Shown: in pieces, positions 1-11,000 of the stretch
Layout of the letters: the number at the start of each line of letters is the position of its first letter
Position numbering within the stretch: the stretch's first letter is position 1
Source: Zunongwangia atlantica 22II14-10F7
GTDB lineage: Bacteria > Bacteroidota > Bacteroidia > Flavobacteriales > Flavobacteriaceae
Assembly (NCBI RefSeq): GCF_002094855.1
Contig: NZ_ARYN01000012.1
Location: 119,932-183,931, forward strand
Reading direction: 5' to 3'
Length of the DNA stretch: 64,000 nt
Program-made: the position numbers and the translations under genes
The notes under the pieces: model-generated
What the model was told of the DNA's origin: nothing
Database searches by the model: none
Seen by the model: only the letters and a program-made list of their open reading frames with translations

Positions 1-428
1 ACATTGGATCGCCCTACTTTCGATTTCAACTTATAGGAATATGCCACGTCACGGTTAGAAAGTCTGAAATATACGAACAGCGTATCTTCATTCTCGTTTA
101 CGAATTTCGAAACTAACTCATTCGCCCTATAATCTACATGGCTAACTTTGGCTCTATTAAGATCATAAGAGTTTTCGATGGTATTTTCTTCTGAAGAAAT
201 AAATTTTAGGTTAGCTGAAAAATCACCCAGTGAGGTCTTTAATCCTAATGGTGAGTCTTCTAAAAATTGCTCTTCAGAATAATGAATATCGTATGATATT
301 TTTCCGTCGTTTTCGTGAAGTTGTAAATGTATTTTTTCATTTGGGCTTTTAAGTTCTGCAATCTGTGCATTTATCGAGTTTGCAAAAATTAAGCAGCCTA
401 TAGAGAGAACGAGTTTTACTGATTTCAT
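1..428 (-). CDS. GH97 family glycoside hydrolase, N-terminal part (runs off left edge)
   Basis: Reading leftward from an ATG at 428, the open frame begins MKSVKLVLSIGCLIFANS with a signal peptide ending near INAQ, so the protein is exported. The next 120 residues (SPNEKIHLQLHENDGKISYD, then SPLGLKTSLGDF) match the beta-sandwich N-terminal domain of GH97 enzymes (SusB-like alpha-glucosidases, alpha-galactosidases and related enzymes). The catalytic barrel lies beyond the window, so retaining or inverting mechanism and substrate cannot be told. It begins 53 bases after the GH43 gene on the same strand and is probably the last visible gene of the PUL operon that starts at 11178. Family call is fairly secure from the sandwich motifs; substrate is unknown. 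Confidence 0.75.
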   Translation of the reverse strand, partial: MKSVKLVLSIGCLIFANSINAQIAELKSPNEKIHLQLHENDGKISYDIHYSEEQFLEDSPLGLKTSLGDFSANLKFISSEENTIENSYDLNRAKVSHVDYRANELVSKFVNENEDTLFVYFRLSNRDVAYSYKLKSKVGRSN

Positions 429-481
429 TTTTTAATTATAATTAGTTGATAAGCTTATTGTCAAATTTACTATAATTGTGG

Positions 482-1489
482 CTAGTTTTTTAAATATACA
501 TAAATTTTATCTTCACGATCGTCTACTTCTAACAAATTAGGAATTCTAATATAGTTCCCATTAGGCCCTACCCGATGGCTGTGTAATGCCATTAGCAGCT
601 TCCCTTCAAAGGTTTTAAACATCATACCGTGACCAAAATTAGGCGGGGTAATAGGTTCTTTTTCCTGAATCCAGGGACCGTCTAAAGTTCCGCTTTTAGA
701 ATATGCCACTCCCTGAACATAATCGCCAAATACCCAGCTTGTCCAAATCATTCCTAATTTACCGGTTTGCGTTTCAAATAAAAAAGGGCCATCGGTTACT
801 TTATTTGGTTTTATTTTTCCATCTTCTGCCCGCTCTTTACTCCACGGTGATTCACTGGATTTAAATAATAGCTCTCCTTCGCCAATAGAGCCGCTTAGAT
901 CTGGTTTAAGCTGAATTTTTTCAATCGTCCCGTCCCAGTTTTGTAACCATTCATAACAATAAACCATATAAGGTTTATCATCGTTATCTACCCAAAAAGT
1001 ACCATCTAGAGTTGGTTTATCTGCCGGTAAATAAGTCTCGTCTTCCATTGGTTTATAAGGACCTTCTGGCGTATCACTTACCAAAATATGGCTGGCTCTT
1101 CTTTCAATTGTATTGCCTTTAACGGTATCGATAATTACATCTCGATTTGTAAAGGTGGCGAAGTAATAATATTTGCCTTTAAATTGATGAATTTCGGCTG
1201 CCCAGATCATTGGTCTTTTTCCCATCCATGAATTTGGGTCTGTTTCTACAACCGTAAAAGGCCCTTCCCAAAGTTTAAGATCTTTACTCTTCCAAAGTTT
1301 ACCTCCCGTACCCGTCATATAGTACATTTTAGAGGCTTTATCTGCCAAAATATATGGATCGCTAAGCCGAATGGAATCTAAAGGGATGTTAGTTTTGATT
1401 TCTGGATTACGTTGAGCGGAGACTTGTAGGTTTATTGAAAGAAAAAATATCGCAAAAATCCTAATACATAGTTTAGTCATCTTTGTCAT
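482..1489 (-). CDS. GH43 family glycoside hydrolase (arabinofuranosidase/xylosidase/galactosidase group)
   Basis: A 335-residue exported protein with a signal peptide ending near VSAQ (about residue 26). It is a single five-bladed propeller of GH43 type: the general base is D44 in RLSDPYI, and the pKa-modulating aspartate is D162 in TLDGTFWVD. The usual Glu-Gly-Pro acid motif reads VTDGPFLFE, with Asp at 233 where most family members carry Glu; E239 lies just after. This variant is, to my knowledge, seen in several Bacteroidota GH43 proteins and need not mean loss of activity. The start overlaps the stop of the upstream GH2 gene by four bases, so translation is probably coupled. It likely removes terminal arabinose, xylose or galactose units in the periplasm. 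GH43 specificities vary too much to name one. Confidence 0.85.
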   Translation of the reverse strand: MTKMTKLCIRIFAIFFLSINLQVSAQRNPEIKTNIPLDSIRLSDPYILADKASKMYYMTGTGGKLWKSKDLKLWEGPFTVVETDPNSWMGKRPMIWAAEIHQFKGKYYYFATFTNRDVIIDTVKGNTIERRASHILVSDTPEGPYKPMEDETYLPADKPTLDGTFWVDNDDKPYMVYCYEWLQNWDGTIEKIQLKPDLSGSIGEGELLFKSSESPWSKERAEDGKIKPNKVTDGPFLFETQTGKLGMIWTSWVFGDYVQGVAYSKSGTLDGPWIQEKEPITPPNFGHGMMFKTFEGKLLMALHSHRVGPNGNYIRIPNLLEVDDREDKIYVYLKN

Positions 1490-3915
1490 TTTTTTATGGA
1501 TTTTATTTGAATGTTAGCATTGGGTAAACCGTTTCCTTTTGCTGTAAGGGAAATTGTTCCTGATTCTCTCGTACTTCGAAGGATTACAAGAGCTTTACCA
1601 TTCCAGGTTTTTCGGGTTTTACTGTTATATGGATCTGAGTTTTTAAGATTTGCATTATCTACAGCAATAATTTCTGCAGGACCTGTAACCTCAAAACTAA
1701 TTTCCTGATCTGAAACCGGATTTATAACTCCGTTTTTATCCTGAAGCTCCACATTAACATACACAAGATCCTGAGCGTTTGCTAATACCATATCTTGCTC
1801 TGGTAGTAATTTAATTTTCTCAATATTTCCTGCAGTAGTTAAATTAAAGCTAGCCTTTTCTTTTCCGTCGTTATATGCTTTTGCGACCAATTTTCCTGGT
1901 TGATAAGGAACCATAAAAACAGCTTTGAATTCGGTTTCTCTGGAAACCTCTTTTTCTTCCAAAAACCGGCCGTTAAGAAAAAGCTTTACATTTTCATTTT
2001 TAGTATACACCTCAACTTCTAGCTCTTTTCCCTCATAACCTGGCCAGGTCCAGCTTTCCCAGGTTGGCCAAACTGCCCACATAGTCAACTTTATATCGCC
2101 TTCCTTAGGATTTGGCTCTTTAACAGCCATATAGACTCCTTCATCACTATTCCATAACATACTTCGATAATGAGAGATTGGTTTTCTCCATCCCAAAAGA
2201 TCTATATCACCACAATAAGCCCCATGCCATGGAAATAAATTTCCAGACCAATGTTCACCTTCCGGTTCACCAGGATAAACATACCGACCAATACCAGATT
2301 CTCCCAAATAATCCATTGCAGTCCATACAAAGTCTCCTATAACATAAGAATGAGTATCGGTCATATCCCAACAGAAAAATGCATCTTTAGGATAAGATTC
2401 TGTTTGAAGAATTACACGGGAAGGTACTCGCTGGTGATCAGATTCGGCTCTATGCAGTTGGTAATTGTAGCCTCCAATATCATGCACTTTAAAAAGTGGA
2501 TCGAAGATCTCCCAATCACTATCCCAGGTGGTCATTGCTGAAGTTACAGGCCTGGTCGTATCTAATTCTAATACCGCATCCTTAAGCAATCTTGCAGTTT
2601 TTACAGCTTCTGGATCTTTTCTTTCAATAATTTCATTGCCTATACTCCAAAAAACGATCGAAGGATGATTACGATCACGCTTAACCATAGCTTGTGTGTC
2701 TTTCTTATACCAGTTATCAAAGTATTTAGCATAATCGTGAGCGTTTTTTTCAGTACGCCAACCGTCAAAAATCTCATCGACAACCAAAAGACCTATACTA
2801 TCACAAGCATCCAAAAATGCTTTAGATGGCGGGTTATGGGCTGTCCTTACTGCATTGAAACCAGCATTCTTGAGCAATTGAACTTTTCTAACCTCTGCGC
2901 GATCGAATGCGGCAGCGCCCAATGCTCCATTGTCGTGATGAACGTTTCCTCCATTTATTAGAATACTTTTTCCATTCAGAACAAAGCCATTTTTAGCATT
3001 GTAACTAATTGTTCTTATTCCAAAATCTTCAGTAATGCTGTCTAAAATCTTACCTTCTGTTGAAATAGAAAGCTCGGCTAAATACAAATTTGGATGATCT
3101 GGTGACCAAAATTCGGGGTTTTCGACTTCAATTTTTTCAGCAATAATTCTTTTTTCTCCAGGTTTAATATCGATTATTCCCTGCTTGGAAAAAATCTGTT
3201 TTCCATCCTTTTTTATAACTATATTGAAATCTAACTGCGAAGCTGACAAAGATTCGTTTAATAACCCTGATCTTATTTGAACTTCAGCTTTATTCTTTTC
3301 AGCACTTGCAGTAGTTATAAAAGTTCCTTCATCTTCAAAATGAATAAGATTTTTCACTTTTAAGTATACATGTCTGTAAATTCCAGAACCACTAAACCAT
3401 CTACTATTAATTTGCTGGCTATTATCTACCTTTACAGCAATTATATTGTTTTCCCCATATTTTAAAAAGGGAGTTAAATCGTAACTAAAAGGAGTATAAC
3501 CATAAGGATGAACTCCCAGTGACCTGCCATTTATAAAAACTTCAGAATTCATATAAACTCCGCCGAAATGAATACTTAGCTTTTTGCCATTTAGGGTTTC
3601 AGGTACCATAAACTCTTTCCTATACCAGCCAAACCCATTTTCAAAAAATCCCCCAGCACCAGCTGAAGGATTTTCATTTTTAATAGGCAAACTCACACTC
3701 CAATCATGTGGTAAAACAAGGTTTTTCCAGCTACTATCATCAAAATCTTTGGATACAGCTTTTGGATGATCCCCTAATGAAAATTTCCAGTTATAATCAA
3801 AGTTTTGGGCTCCCAGATCTGTCTTTAAACTCTCAGATTCCTGAGCATAAATTGGCACTAATCCAAAAAGAAATAAAACAAAGATGATCTTTAGAAAGGA
3901 AGTTGATGAGCGCAT
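1486..3915 (-). CDS. GH2 beta-galactosidase-like glycoside hydrolase
   Basis: An 809-residue protein with signal peptide (cleavage near PIYAQ, residue 25). The layout is that of GH2: sugar-binding jelly roll (about 35-190), Ig-like domain (about 195-300), TIM barrel (about 305-590), and C-terminal Ig-like domains of the DUF4982 kind. The barrel carries the family signatures NGGNVHHDNG and AVRTAHNPPS. The acid/base is E428 in FWSIGNEI and the nucleophile is probably E506 in VILQTESYP. It should hydrolyse terminal beta-linked sugars, most likely galactose, from oligosaccharides in the periplasm. It sits between GH30 (13 bases upstream) and GH43 (4-base overlap) in one operon. A beta-glucuronidase or beta-arabinosidase activity is possible, because such GH2 proteins vary in specificity. 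Confidence 0.88.
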   Translation of the reverse strand: MRSSTSFLKIIFVLFLFGLVPIYAQESESLKTDLGAQNFDYNWKFSLGDHPKAVSKDFDDSSWKNLVLPHDWSVSLPIKNENPSAGAGGFFENGFGWYRKEFMVPETLNGKKLSIHFGGVYMNSEVFINGRSLGVHPYGYTPFSYDLTPFLKYGENNIIAVKVDNSQQINSRWFSGSGIYRHVYLKVKNLIHFEDEGTFITTASAEKNKAEVQIRSGLLNESLSASQLDFNIVIKKDGKQIFSKQGIIDIKPGEKRIIAEKIEVENPEFWSPDHPNLYLAELSISTEGKILDSITEDFGIRTISYNAKNGFVLNGKSILINGGNVHHDNGALGAAAFDRAEVRKVQLLKNAGFNAVRTAHNPPSKAFLDACDSIGLLVVDEIFDGWRTEKNAHDYAKYFDNWYKKDTQAMVKRDRNHPSIVFWSIGNEIIERKDPEAVKTARLLKDAVLELDTTRPVTSAMTTWDSDWEIFDPLFKVHDIGGYNYQLHRAESDHQRVPSRVILQTESYPKDAFFCWDMTDTHSYVIGDFVWTAMDYLGESGIGRYVYPGEPEGEHWSGNLFPWHGAYCGDIDLLGWRKPISHYRSMLWNSDEGVYMAVKEPNPKEGDIKLTMWAVWPTWESWTWPGYEGKELEVEVYTKNENVKLFLNGRFLEEKEVSRETEFKAVFMVPYQPGKLVAKAYNDGKEKASFNLTTAGNIEKIKLLPEQDMVLANAQDLVYVNVELQDKNGVINPVSDQEISFEVTGPAEIIAVDNANLKNSDPYNSKTRKTWNGKALVILRSTRESGTISLTAKGNGLPNANIQIKSIKK

Positions 3916-3928
3916 AATATTCTGGATT

Positions 3929-5473
3929 TTACAGTGCTATTTGATAAACAAGGCTTATTATAGATTTAGCAGGTACTTTTATATTTGATTTTGTATTAGG
4001 AATTAATTCTAGATTGTAATCTTTAGAAGTAACATAGGTCTTGAGTTCCTGAATCTCTATATCCTGTAAATTAGGCTTTATGTTTTTCTCTTTATTCTCA
4101 GAATTAATGATTACTAGAGTTATTTTAGAGTTGGCTTTATCGATATAAGCTGAAGAAAGCAAAGAAGACGCTGTATTAACTGAAGCTTTTATCCTTTTAC
4201 TTCCAGGCTCAATAAATCTACTATAATTTCCTAAAGCCCAAAGCATTTTACTCTCATAAAAATCGCCGTCCTGCTTATTTTTATCAATATAAATTAACCC
4301 ATCCTTATAATCGTAAGGAGAAATTGCCGTCCACCAATGCCATGCAGATGCATTCGCAATTGCAAGATCACTATGGATTACCTTGGCCATATATAAAGCC
4401 GGATCTATGCTTAGATCTCTTCCGTTTCCTTCAATTTCACCATCATTATCTCCAAGAATGCAATATTCAGACATCCAAAATTTAAGACCTTCTACGGTTT
4501 CTAAAGATTCAGAAAGAATTTCCCTTTCTTTTATCAATTTTTGATTTGGTGAGGTCGTAAAGTAACTATGCCCGGAAATGGTACGGCTAAGATTAGTTAA
4601 ATTTCCCAGGTAATTTTTAGACTCGGGTTTAAAGAATTGGGTTATCTGATCTCCCCTTCCAGGCCTGTTGTCCTCTCGTGTTAAGTAATTTATTTGTCCG
4701 GCTTCAGCAATGTCTATTTTAGTTTTTAAGCCTTTTTTTGTTATTTCTGAATCTAAAACTCTAACAAAATCTGCAATTTCTTGATTCCAAAACGGAGTTC
4801 CTTCCTGGCCGGCATCTGCCCAATCCCATTGTGGCTCGTTAAACGGACTAACATAATCTATCGATAGTCCCTTTTTTTCTAAACCAATTATAGCATTGGT
4901 TAAATACGTTGCAAAATTTTGAAACTGACTTTTTTCCAAATTTGAAGCCTTACCAGAAGAGCTGTAGGCCTTGCTGTTTTTAGTAAATTTTACTGGCGGA
5001 CTATTTGAAAATAATAATAGTTGATCTACCCCAAGCTCTTTGGCTTTTTGTGCAAACCAAACCTGGCCTTTTTGTTTCTCGAAATTATAAGAACCATCTT
5101 CCTGAAGAAAAGATTCTGCTCTACGCCATTCGTCTTTAATATCACTTTGTGCTCCCTGGGCACTACTTCCTGCCCCTAAATTAAATCGCCAAAGTGAGAG
5201 GCCAATTCCTTTAGGTTTACCATCTAAATCTACCTCCTTACTAAAAAGTAAGGAGGCGATTTTTTCTTTTTTCTCTTTTGGCCAAAGTCCTACAAACTGG
5301 CAGGACCAAGCATCTGAAGCTCCAAAGTTGTCTATATTTTGGTAAACCACAGAAGTATCTATGTTAATTTGCTCAACACTACTTGCAGCGTTTTCAAAAC
5401 TAGATTGCCCAAAAGATGAAAACCCGACCAATAAAAGGATTATTAAAATCCTATAAATCGATCTGTTGTGCAT
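3929..5473 (-). CDS. GH30 family glycoside hydrolase, resembling bacterial endo-beta-1,6-galactanases
   Basis: A 514-residue exported protein; the signal peptide ends near FSSFGQ (residue 23). The N-terminal stretch with NFGASDAWS and GIGLSLWRFNLGAG is typical of the GH30 group annotated as endo-beta-1,6-galactanase. The acid/base is E213 in SPFNEPQWDW and the nucleophile E336 in FWMSEYC. The C-terminal side beta-structure ends with VPAKSIISLVYQ, as expected for GH30. The start overlaps the end of the DUF3823 gene by 23 bases. The likely role is endo-cleavage of a beta-linked backbone or side chain at the cell surface or in the periplasm. A beta-1,6-glucanase cannot be excluded from sequence alone. 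Confidence 0.82.
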   Translation of the reverse strand: MHNRSIYRILIILLLVGFSSFGQSSFENAASSVEQINIDTSVVYQNIDNFGASDAWSCQFVGLWPKEKKEKIASLLFSKEVDLDGKPKGIGLSLWRFNLGAGSSAQGAQSDIKDEWRRAESFLQEDGSYNFEKQKGQVWFAQKAKELGVDQLLLFSNSPPVKFTKNSKAYSSSGKASNLEKSQFQNFATYLTNAIIGLEKKGLSIDYVSPFNEPQWDWADAGQEGTPFWNQEIADFVRVLDSEITKKGLKTKIDIAEAGQINYLTREDNRPGRGDQITQFFKPESKNYLGNLTNLSRTISGHSYFTTSPNQKLIKEREILSESLETVEGLKFWMSEYCILGDNDGEIEGNGRDLSIDPALYMAKVIHSDLAIANASAWHWWTAISPYDYKDGLIYIDKNKQDGDFYESKMLWALGNYSRFIEPGSKRIKASVNTASSLLSSAYIDKANSKITLVIINSENKEKNIKPNLQDIEIQELKTYVTSKDYNLELIPNTKSNIKVPAKSIISLVYQIAL

Positions 5474-6122
5474 TGGTATAAATTAACTCGTTAGCCATAG
5501 AAGATCGGGCACCAACTCTAACATACAAATATCCCTCTCCTCTTAAAGATTCTGGTATTTCTATATCTATAGAATTACTTGTACCAAACTCAAAATCTTC
5601 AAGTTCTATAACTTCGTTAAAGTCATTTATATTTCGGTCTAAAAGAATATTTCTACTAAGCATTATACTTACTTCCTGAACATTAGTGTCCTCTACGATT
5701 TGATCGATCTGGAAACTGGCACTTAAAGTTTGCCCGTTAACCTGAAAACTTTCGTTAGAGATATTTATATACGGCGTTACCGGAATATCCACCTGAGTTG
5801 TTCCATCTACCTGTACAACAATTGTATCGTTTAATTGTGGCAACCAAGGATCTCCCCCACGACGAACCAATTTATATTCACCCGCAAACAGTGATACAGA
5901 ATATGTACCATCTTGAGCGATAAATACCGGAATAAATTCATCTAAAGCATAACCATCCTGCCAAATCTGAAACTCGGCACTATTAGATCTTACCGATATA
6001 GGCTCTCCCTGATAAGTTACCTGCCCTTCTAACATTGCGTTAGGTGCATCAAAATTATCTTTTTCACAACCTGCCAGCATCAAACTAATGGACACAAGGC
6101 TATATATGATATATTTTTTCAT
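5451..6122 (-). CDS. DUF3823 outer-membrane lipoprotein (SusE-position glycan-binding protein)
   Basis: A 223-residue lipoprotein with lipobox MLAGC (Cys19). Two beta-sandwich halves can be seen: an N-terminal carboxypeptidase-regulatory-like fold (LEGQVTYQGEPI, then GTYSVSLFAGEYKLVRRGG) and a C-terminal half. This is the DUF3823 pattern, often found straight after susD in PULs. It is presumably a surface-exposed accessory protein that helps bind or present glycan to the SusCD pair; no catalytic residues are evident. It follows susD by 30 bases and overlaps the GH30 start. Family assignment is good; the binding role is inferred from position. Confidence 0.8.
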   Translation of the reverse strand: MKKYIIYSLVSISLMLAGCEKDNFDAPNAMLEGQVTYQGEPISVRSNSAEFQIWQDGYALDEFIPVFIAQDGTYSVSLFAGEYKLVRRGGDPWLPQLNDTIVVQVDGTTQVDIPVTPYINISNESFQVNGQTLSASFQIDQIVEDTNVQEVSIMLSRNILLDRNINDFNEVIELEDFEFGTSNSIDIEIPESLRGEGYLYVRVGARSSMANELIYTNAQQIDL

Positions 6123-6152
6123 TACAAATAAATTTTTGTTAGTGGTAAAATT

Positions 6153-7994
6153 CTAGTGATAAGGATTTCTTACCAATTTTGGGTTATTATTTAGAACCCC
6201 TTGATCTATTGAAGCATAATAATTACCAAGTCTAAACAGGCGTGCTCTTCTAAATCTGGTTGGTCTCATCCTACTATAGATATAATGGTTATCATCTGGA
6301 TGCCCAGGACGCACTATTCTATACGGATACAAACCATAAACAACTGCCTGCTCACTATTTTCGTCTCCATCCCAAATTTCGTGTGCAATTCTCCAGCGTC
6401 TTAGATCGAAGAAACGGTGATCTTCAAAAGCCAGTTCTACACGACGTTCGTTACGAATATCTTCCATCGTAACACTTGCAATACTATTTGCAGGGAAACC
6501 TGCACGTTCTCTTAGCGTATTAATGTAACCTGTGGCAGTTTCAGCTTGTCCTAATTCGAAGGCTGCTTCTGCTCCATTTAAATAGATTTCACCTAAACGG
6601 AACCAAGGCCACCAGTTCTCTGAAGCTACTCCTCGAAGACTTGCTCCTGATGCATTACTTAAAAACTTACGAATATAGAAACCCGTATTACTCACAAACT
6701 GTGCGTTATCCTGTGGACCATCTGCGCCTGTCCATAATCCTCCATCTTCGTAAGTACTACCTAAATTTTGAGAAGTTTCATAAGAATAATCTGAGCCATT
6801 CCAAACTGCAACACCAGCCTGTAAGCCAACAGGTGTACTTCTAAAAGTAGTTCCTGGATAAATTACCGTTCCGTATAAACGGGCGTCTTTATTAGCAAAG
6901 ATATCGGTAAGCTCGTCGTAAACTATAGGTGTTCCATTAGCATCTGTAATTCTTAATTCACCATCGCTACCATCTAAATAATCAAAGCTTTCTACCAGAT
7001 TTAATGAAGGTGTAAGATTAGTAGGATATTCGTTATCCTCGGTTAAGCTTCTTGGGATATTCTCGTAAGTAAAACCATGTGTTTTTAAGCTATTCTGAAA
7101 ATCTTTTGCAAAAATTACTTCGTTACTGGTTTTATCCATTAGCATTTCATAGAAATTCATCCCCCTATCTGGATTTTCATCATAAAGAGAATAATTTCCA
7201 TTTTGTAAAATTTCCTGAGTTGCCGCTAAAGATCTAGTATAAAATTCATTTGCTCTTCCTGCAGGGATTCCTACTTCTCCACCAGGTAAAGTAATTGGAT
7301 TGTCCATTAAATTATTATATCTGGCTAAAGAACCTGCATATAACATCGCACGACTTTCTAAGGCTAAAGCGGTATAATAATTAGCTCTTGTTTGGCTACC
7401 ATTATTCCCAGCAAGATCATCTTTTATAGCTTCTAATTCAGTATAAATAAAATCGTAAACCTCAGCTTCTGTAGATCTTGGTATTTGTAGATACTCTGGA
7501 TTACCGCTATAATCGTAAATAAGCTGCTCGGTTACTAATGGAACTCCTCCCATACGTTTAACCATTTCGAAGTAAACAAAAGTTCTAATAAATCTAAGTT
7601 CAGCTCCAAAAAGGTTTCTTTCTTCTACGTCTATTTCAGTACTAAATTCTTCAAGATTATCTAGAGCTAAGTTAATGTCTCTTATAAAACCATAATCCCA
7701 GTAACGACCATAGTCGTATCCATACTGAAAGTCGTTTCTCCAGTTTTGATCGTTATGACCAGACCACATAGCGTCGTCGATCTCTGTCATTCCACCAACA
7801 TTAAACACCCCATGTAAACTTGGTAACCTGTCGTAATAGTTAGCCAATAGAGATTGAATTAAATCTGGATCATTCCATAATTGTTCATCACCAATTATAT
7901 TTTGAGGTTGGCGCTCTAGGTATGCATCATTATCACAGCCAATAACGCCTATAAAACATGCAACTAATAAGATGCGTAAGATTGTATATTTCAT
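6153..7994 (-). CDS. SusD/RagB-type nutrient-binding outer-membrane lipoprotein
   Basis: A 613-residue lipoprotein with lipobox IGC (Cys20) followed by the typical DNDAYLERQPQ. It shows the SusD pattern: an N-terminal TPR-rich helical region (ELRFIRTFVYFEMVKRMGGVPL) and the conserved C-terminal segment (NTLRERAGFPA, then IRNERRVELAFEDHRFFDLRRW). SusD proteins cap the SusC barrel on the cell surface and bind the target glycan. It lies 22 bases after the SusC gene in the same operon. The ligand is set by loops that cannot be read here; the adjoining GH30, GH2 and GH43 suggest a beta-galactan-type polymer. Confidence 0.95.
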   Translation of the reverse strand: MKYTILRILLVACFIGVIGCDNDAYLERQPQNIIGDEQLWNDPDLIQSLLANYYDRLPSLHGVFNVGGMTEIDDAMWSGHNDQNWRNDFQYGYDYGRYWDYGFIRDINLALDNLEEFSTEIDVEERNLFGAELRFIRTFVYFEMVKRMGGVPLVTEQLIYDYSGNPEYLQIPRSTEAEVYDFIYTELEAIKDDLAGNNGSQTRANYYTALALESRAMLYAGSLARYNNLMDNPITLPGGEVGIPAGRANEFYTRSLAATQEILQNGNYSLYDENPDRGMNFYEMLMDKTSNEVIFAKDFQNSLKTHGFTYENIPRSLTEDNEYPTNLTPSLNLVESFDYLDGSDGELRITDANGTPIVYDELTDIFANKDARLYGTVIYPGTTFRSTPVGLQAGVAVWNGSDYSYETSQNLGSTYEDGGLWTGADGPQDNAQFVSNTGFYIRKFLSNASGASLRGVASENWWPWFRLGEIYLNGAEAAFELGQAETATGYINTLRERAGFPANSIASVTMEDIRNERRVELAFEDHRFFDLRRWRIAHEIWDGDENSEQAVVYGLYPYRIVRPGHPDDNHYIYSRMRPTRFRRARLFRLGNYYASIDQGVLNNNPKLVRNPYH

Positions 7995-8016
7995 AATAAT
8001 ATTTTAAAAACTACTA

Positions 8017-11000
8017 TTAAAGTGAAAGATTTAAGCCGACAACAATTGTTCTTTGTTGTGGATAAACAACTGAACCACTTGCTGATATTTCTGGATCGAT
8101 CTCGAAACCATTAACATTATCGAAAGAAGCCAGGTTAGAACCAGTTACATAAAAACGAAGTCTATCTATATTTACTTTAGACATCCATTCTTTTGGCAAA
8201 GTGTATCCTAATTCGATATTTCTTAGCCTTAAGAACCATACGTTGGTTAACCAGAAGTCACTATTAAGATAATTTGGACCAACATTACCATTACGTATTG
8301 CAGGGTATCTTCCAGGAATCCATTCACTTTCTGGGTCGTAAGGATCTGCTCTATGCCAACGATCTTCTAATAAATAAGCTGGCGAGTTTCCTCCTGCATG
8401 AAATGGGTTTCTTAACTCGTAATCCTGAAACCAGGATTGCATACTACCACCGGCAAGATCTACTGTAAGATCAACATTTTTCCAGTTCATAGCGATTGTA
8501 CCACCATAGGAAATTATAGGCGACCAACTATTTGGGTAACCAATAGGACGTTCGTCCATCCAGTTGATCACGCCATCTTCATTCACATCCTTATACATAA
8601 AATCCCCTGGCAACAAAGTTCTGTTGTTTTGACCGTCAATATTAATAGGGTGATTTCTAATTTGCTCTTCATTTTCAAATCTTCCAACTACCTGATATCC
8701 CCACCAGATACCGCCCCAACGGCCTTCTGAAGAATTTCTGTACTCTGCCCAGGAATTTCCGAAACGAGGTTTATAGGATGAAATGTTTTTATATCTGGAA
8801 TATGTGAAGTTACCACTAACAGAGTAGTTAAAGTCGTTAATCGAACCTTTATAAGTAATTATACCTTCTGCACCATTATACCCATTTTCATTAAGGTTTT
8901 CGTTAGGTAAAGTATATCCTACCTCACTTGGCAGTAATACATCATATCGTGGTGCAGGCACACCTGTTCTTCTTATTCTAAAAAGATCTGCAGTAACACT
9001 AAGTTTATTATTAAACATTGTAAGATCTATACCAATGTTAGAATTTGTATTTGTTACCCAGGATAAATTTCTAATTGGTAATCCCCTTGGGCGCAAACCT
9101 GTAGTATAGTTTCCATCTAATACTGCACTACCATTATTCCAGGTATAACCACCTATATAATCAAACATTCCAACGCCTTGTTCTTGCCCAGTTTCCCCGG
9201 TAGAAGCTCTAATTTTAAGATCGTCGATAATACCGGTAAGTGGTTCGAAAAATTTCTCATCAGAAATTCTCCATCCTAAAGAAATACCAGGGAAGAATCC
9301 CCAGCGATCATCCTCTGGATATAAGTAAGAAGCATCATATCGGCCTAATAATTCAATTAGGTATTTATCATCAAAACTATAGTTTATCTTACCAATATAA
9401 CCTGCTCTTGCCTGGTAACTCCAACCATCTGAAAAAGAATTTAATTGATCAAATTCTAGTAATGGCAGATAATTATTAGAAGGATTTGTTCCCATTTGCT
9501 GGTAATCCTGTTCAAAATCAGATCGCTCGTAAGCAGCCATAATAGTAAACGAATGCTTATCTATCTTTTTGGCATAATCTAATTTGATCTGAGAGAATGT
9601 ACTTATATCTTCTCGCTCTGTCTGGTATCTCCAACCACCATCTGCTCCACCTGTTGGGTTATAAACGTCATTAGCTTCGTCGTATGTAAAAACATCGTAA
9701 GTGTACTGGAAGCCGTCAAATTTATTATTACTGAAGTTATAAGAATACGTTCCTCTCGCTTTTAATCCAAAGTCAAACTCATATTCAGCATATAAATTTA
9801 CATTCAGGTTTCTTCCAAAATTATCTTTATACCCTACGATATCTCTATCAAACAAAGCTGGGTTTCTGGAATAATCCCTGGTATGGTTAGGATACTCTGG
9901 ATTGTTATTTGCATAAGGTGGTGAAGTAGGTAAGTTACTAAACAATCCTAATATTGCTGAGAAATAACCATCTCCTCCCGGCAAACCAACATCATTGGTT
10001 TCTTCTATTCTACCACTAATTTGTGTACCTACTTTTAATCTTTTTGCTATTTGTGATTCGATATTAGCCTGTAGGTTTGTTCTTTCGTATCCAAAATCAT
10101 CTAATAAAGCCTCCTGATTGGTATTGGCTAGAGATAAATAATAATTGGTTTTATCTGTTCCTCCAGAAACACTTGCATTTACGTGATACTGCGGAACATT
10201 ATCTCGCATAATAAAGTCGTAATAATCATAGCTTTGATAACCAGGTAAAGTTCCTTCCTGCCATCTTTGTAACTCCTCTGGTGTAAAAACAGTATTGGGA
10301 TCACGCCCTTCATTTTGTGCTGCTTCTACAAGACCTCTTGTATATTGCGCAGCGTTTGCTAGATCTGGAAATCTAGTAAGGTTTTGCCAACCGGTATATC
10401 CATTAATATTAATTTTTGGCTGGTCTGAATTTTTTCCCTTTTTAGTAGTTACCAAAACTACCCCATTTGCAGCTCTCATTCCATAAACAGCTGCAGAAGC
10501 ATCTTTAAGGATCGTAATACTTTCTATATCTTCAGGGTTTATCGAGTTAAACATATCGTTACCCGAGTTTCCTGTAGATTGTACCCAGTCACGACCATTA
10601 TCACCTCCATAAGGAACCCCATCGATTACATAAAGTGGATTTCCCATATTTCTAATTTCTAATGCCGCACCACGACCTGGTCTCGCATCCTGCGCTCTAA
10701 CAGAAACCCCCTGAATTTTTCCAGCTAAAGCACCTGCGGTAGTAGTTGAAGTTGTACGCGCAATATCTTCAGATTTAATTGTACTAATTGCACCGGTTAC
10801 ATCTTTTTCTCTTTTAGTACCATAACCTACAACTACAACTTCATCTAAAGCTTCCTCGTTAGCCTGAAGAGTAATCTCATAATTAGTTTCAGAAGTTAAA
10901 ACAACTTCCTTTTCTAGAAATCCTATATAGGAAATTAAAAGAACCTGTTCATCATCGCTATCCTGAACAACGATTTCAAATTCTCCATCAAAATTAGTCA

